Part shown: positions 21,406-21,554 of the stretch, piece after piece
How the letters are laid out: each line of letters starts with the position of its first letter
Position numbering within the stretch: the stretch's first letter is position 1
Assembly: GCA_900756555.1 (NCBI GenBank)
Contig: CAAEKP010000150.1
Coordinates: 1 to 21,554, forward strand
DNA: 21,554 bases
Direction: 5' to 3'
Source of the DNA: Peptococcaceae bacterium
Lineage (GTDB): Bacteria > Bacillota > Peptococcia > Peptococcales > Peptococcaceae
Translations under genes and position numbers: made by a program
Notes under the pieces: model-generated
The model's database searches: none
What the model was told of the DNA's origin: nothing
The model's input: only the letters and a program-made list of their open reading frames with translations

Positions 21406-21554
21406 TGTATGCTATGGAACTACACTTTGCTTATCCCTCAGTGGCTTCGGACATTTTATTGTCTGTCTATCTTTGTCAGACTGCGTCTGCCGCGATTTAG
21501 ACAGACTGCAAAAATATCCGCCCCAATTCGGAATTTTAGCAAAGGTAGTTCCGA
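21406..21554 (+). repeat. Right-end repeat, copy B, reaching the window edge
   Basis: Copy of 21017-21165 with 3 substitutions. The terminal inverted repeats and the inner stem GTCTGTCTA/TAGACAGAC are intact, the latter more perfect than in copy A. The similarity extends about 16 more bases upstream (21390-21405, 4 differences). The sequence stops at the base where the homology of copy A is last testable. Confidence 0.88.

Noticed and set aside
20955..21554. CRISPR array
   Set aside because: The repeat unit is about 150 bp, the spacing uneven (66 and 389 bp), and there are only two or three copies.

Overview
The window looks like a piece of a bacterial chromosome from the Bacillota (Firmicutes). 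The evidence is Gram-positive style ribosome binding sites with some TTG and GTG starts, a GAAC-N4-GTTY type LexA box, a FakA/FakB (DegV) pair and a yybP-ykoY manganese riboswitch in front of mntP. A diderm Bacillota such as a Negativicutes is my best guess. It rests on an RlpA-like double-psi barrel protein fused to a copper-amine-oxidase-N-like domain, a PgpA-type phosphatase and a MenG/UbiE methyltransferase. This placement is inference. The left edge cuts a gene, and the right edge falls inside a repeat, as contig ends often do.

Layout. 1-2000: 3' end of a secreted-type DNA/RNA nuclease, a HAD phosphatase (-), a DUF4491 membrane protein, a long hairpin, and a small unrecognised 60-aa ORF with a TTG start (-). 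2020-3660: Mn2+ riboswitch and mntP, converging on lexA (-), whose promoter carries a LexA box. 3690-3850: tRNA-Arg(CCG) with its own promoter and terminator. 3970-10270: ftsK, a rodZ-like gene behind a 27-bp palindrome, then the tightly packed rimO-pgsA-pgpA. 10290-13170: a secreted M3-type metallopeptidase, a structured intergenic hairpin, and menG. 13168-13754: a 55-aa membrane peptide (-) and an AT-rich gene-free stretch with two near-identical palindromic sites. 13755-15882: the RlpA-like protein, converging on a polyferredoxin (-). 16041-18163: a DUF2156 protein overlapping an Eis-like acetyltransferase. 18285-20953: fakA and a degV/fakB gene. 20955-21554: no gene, but three copies or partial copies of a palindromic repeat and a second element with its own terminal inverted repeats.

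How the genes fit together. Most are housekeeping genes for the envelope and for division: FtsK (chromosome translocation at the septum), the RodZ-like protein (cell shape), PgsA then PgpA (phosphatidylglycerol synthesis), FakA plus DegV/FakB (phosphorylation of exogenous fatty acids for phospholipid synthesis), the RlpA-like protein (cell wall) and the DUF2156 protein (related to lysyl-phosphatidylglycerol synthase). LexA and MntP are regulated stand-alone units. I did not find a defence system, prophage, CRISPR array or biosynthetic cluster. The most unusual material is intergenic: a family of long imperfect palindromes, the repeat cluster at the right end, paired operator-like sites around 13360 and 13660, and two very small genes with good ribosome binding sites.
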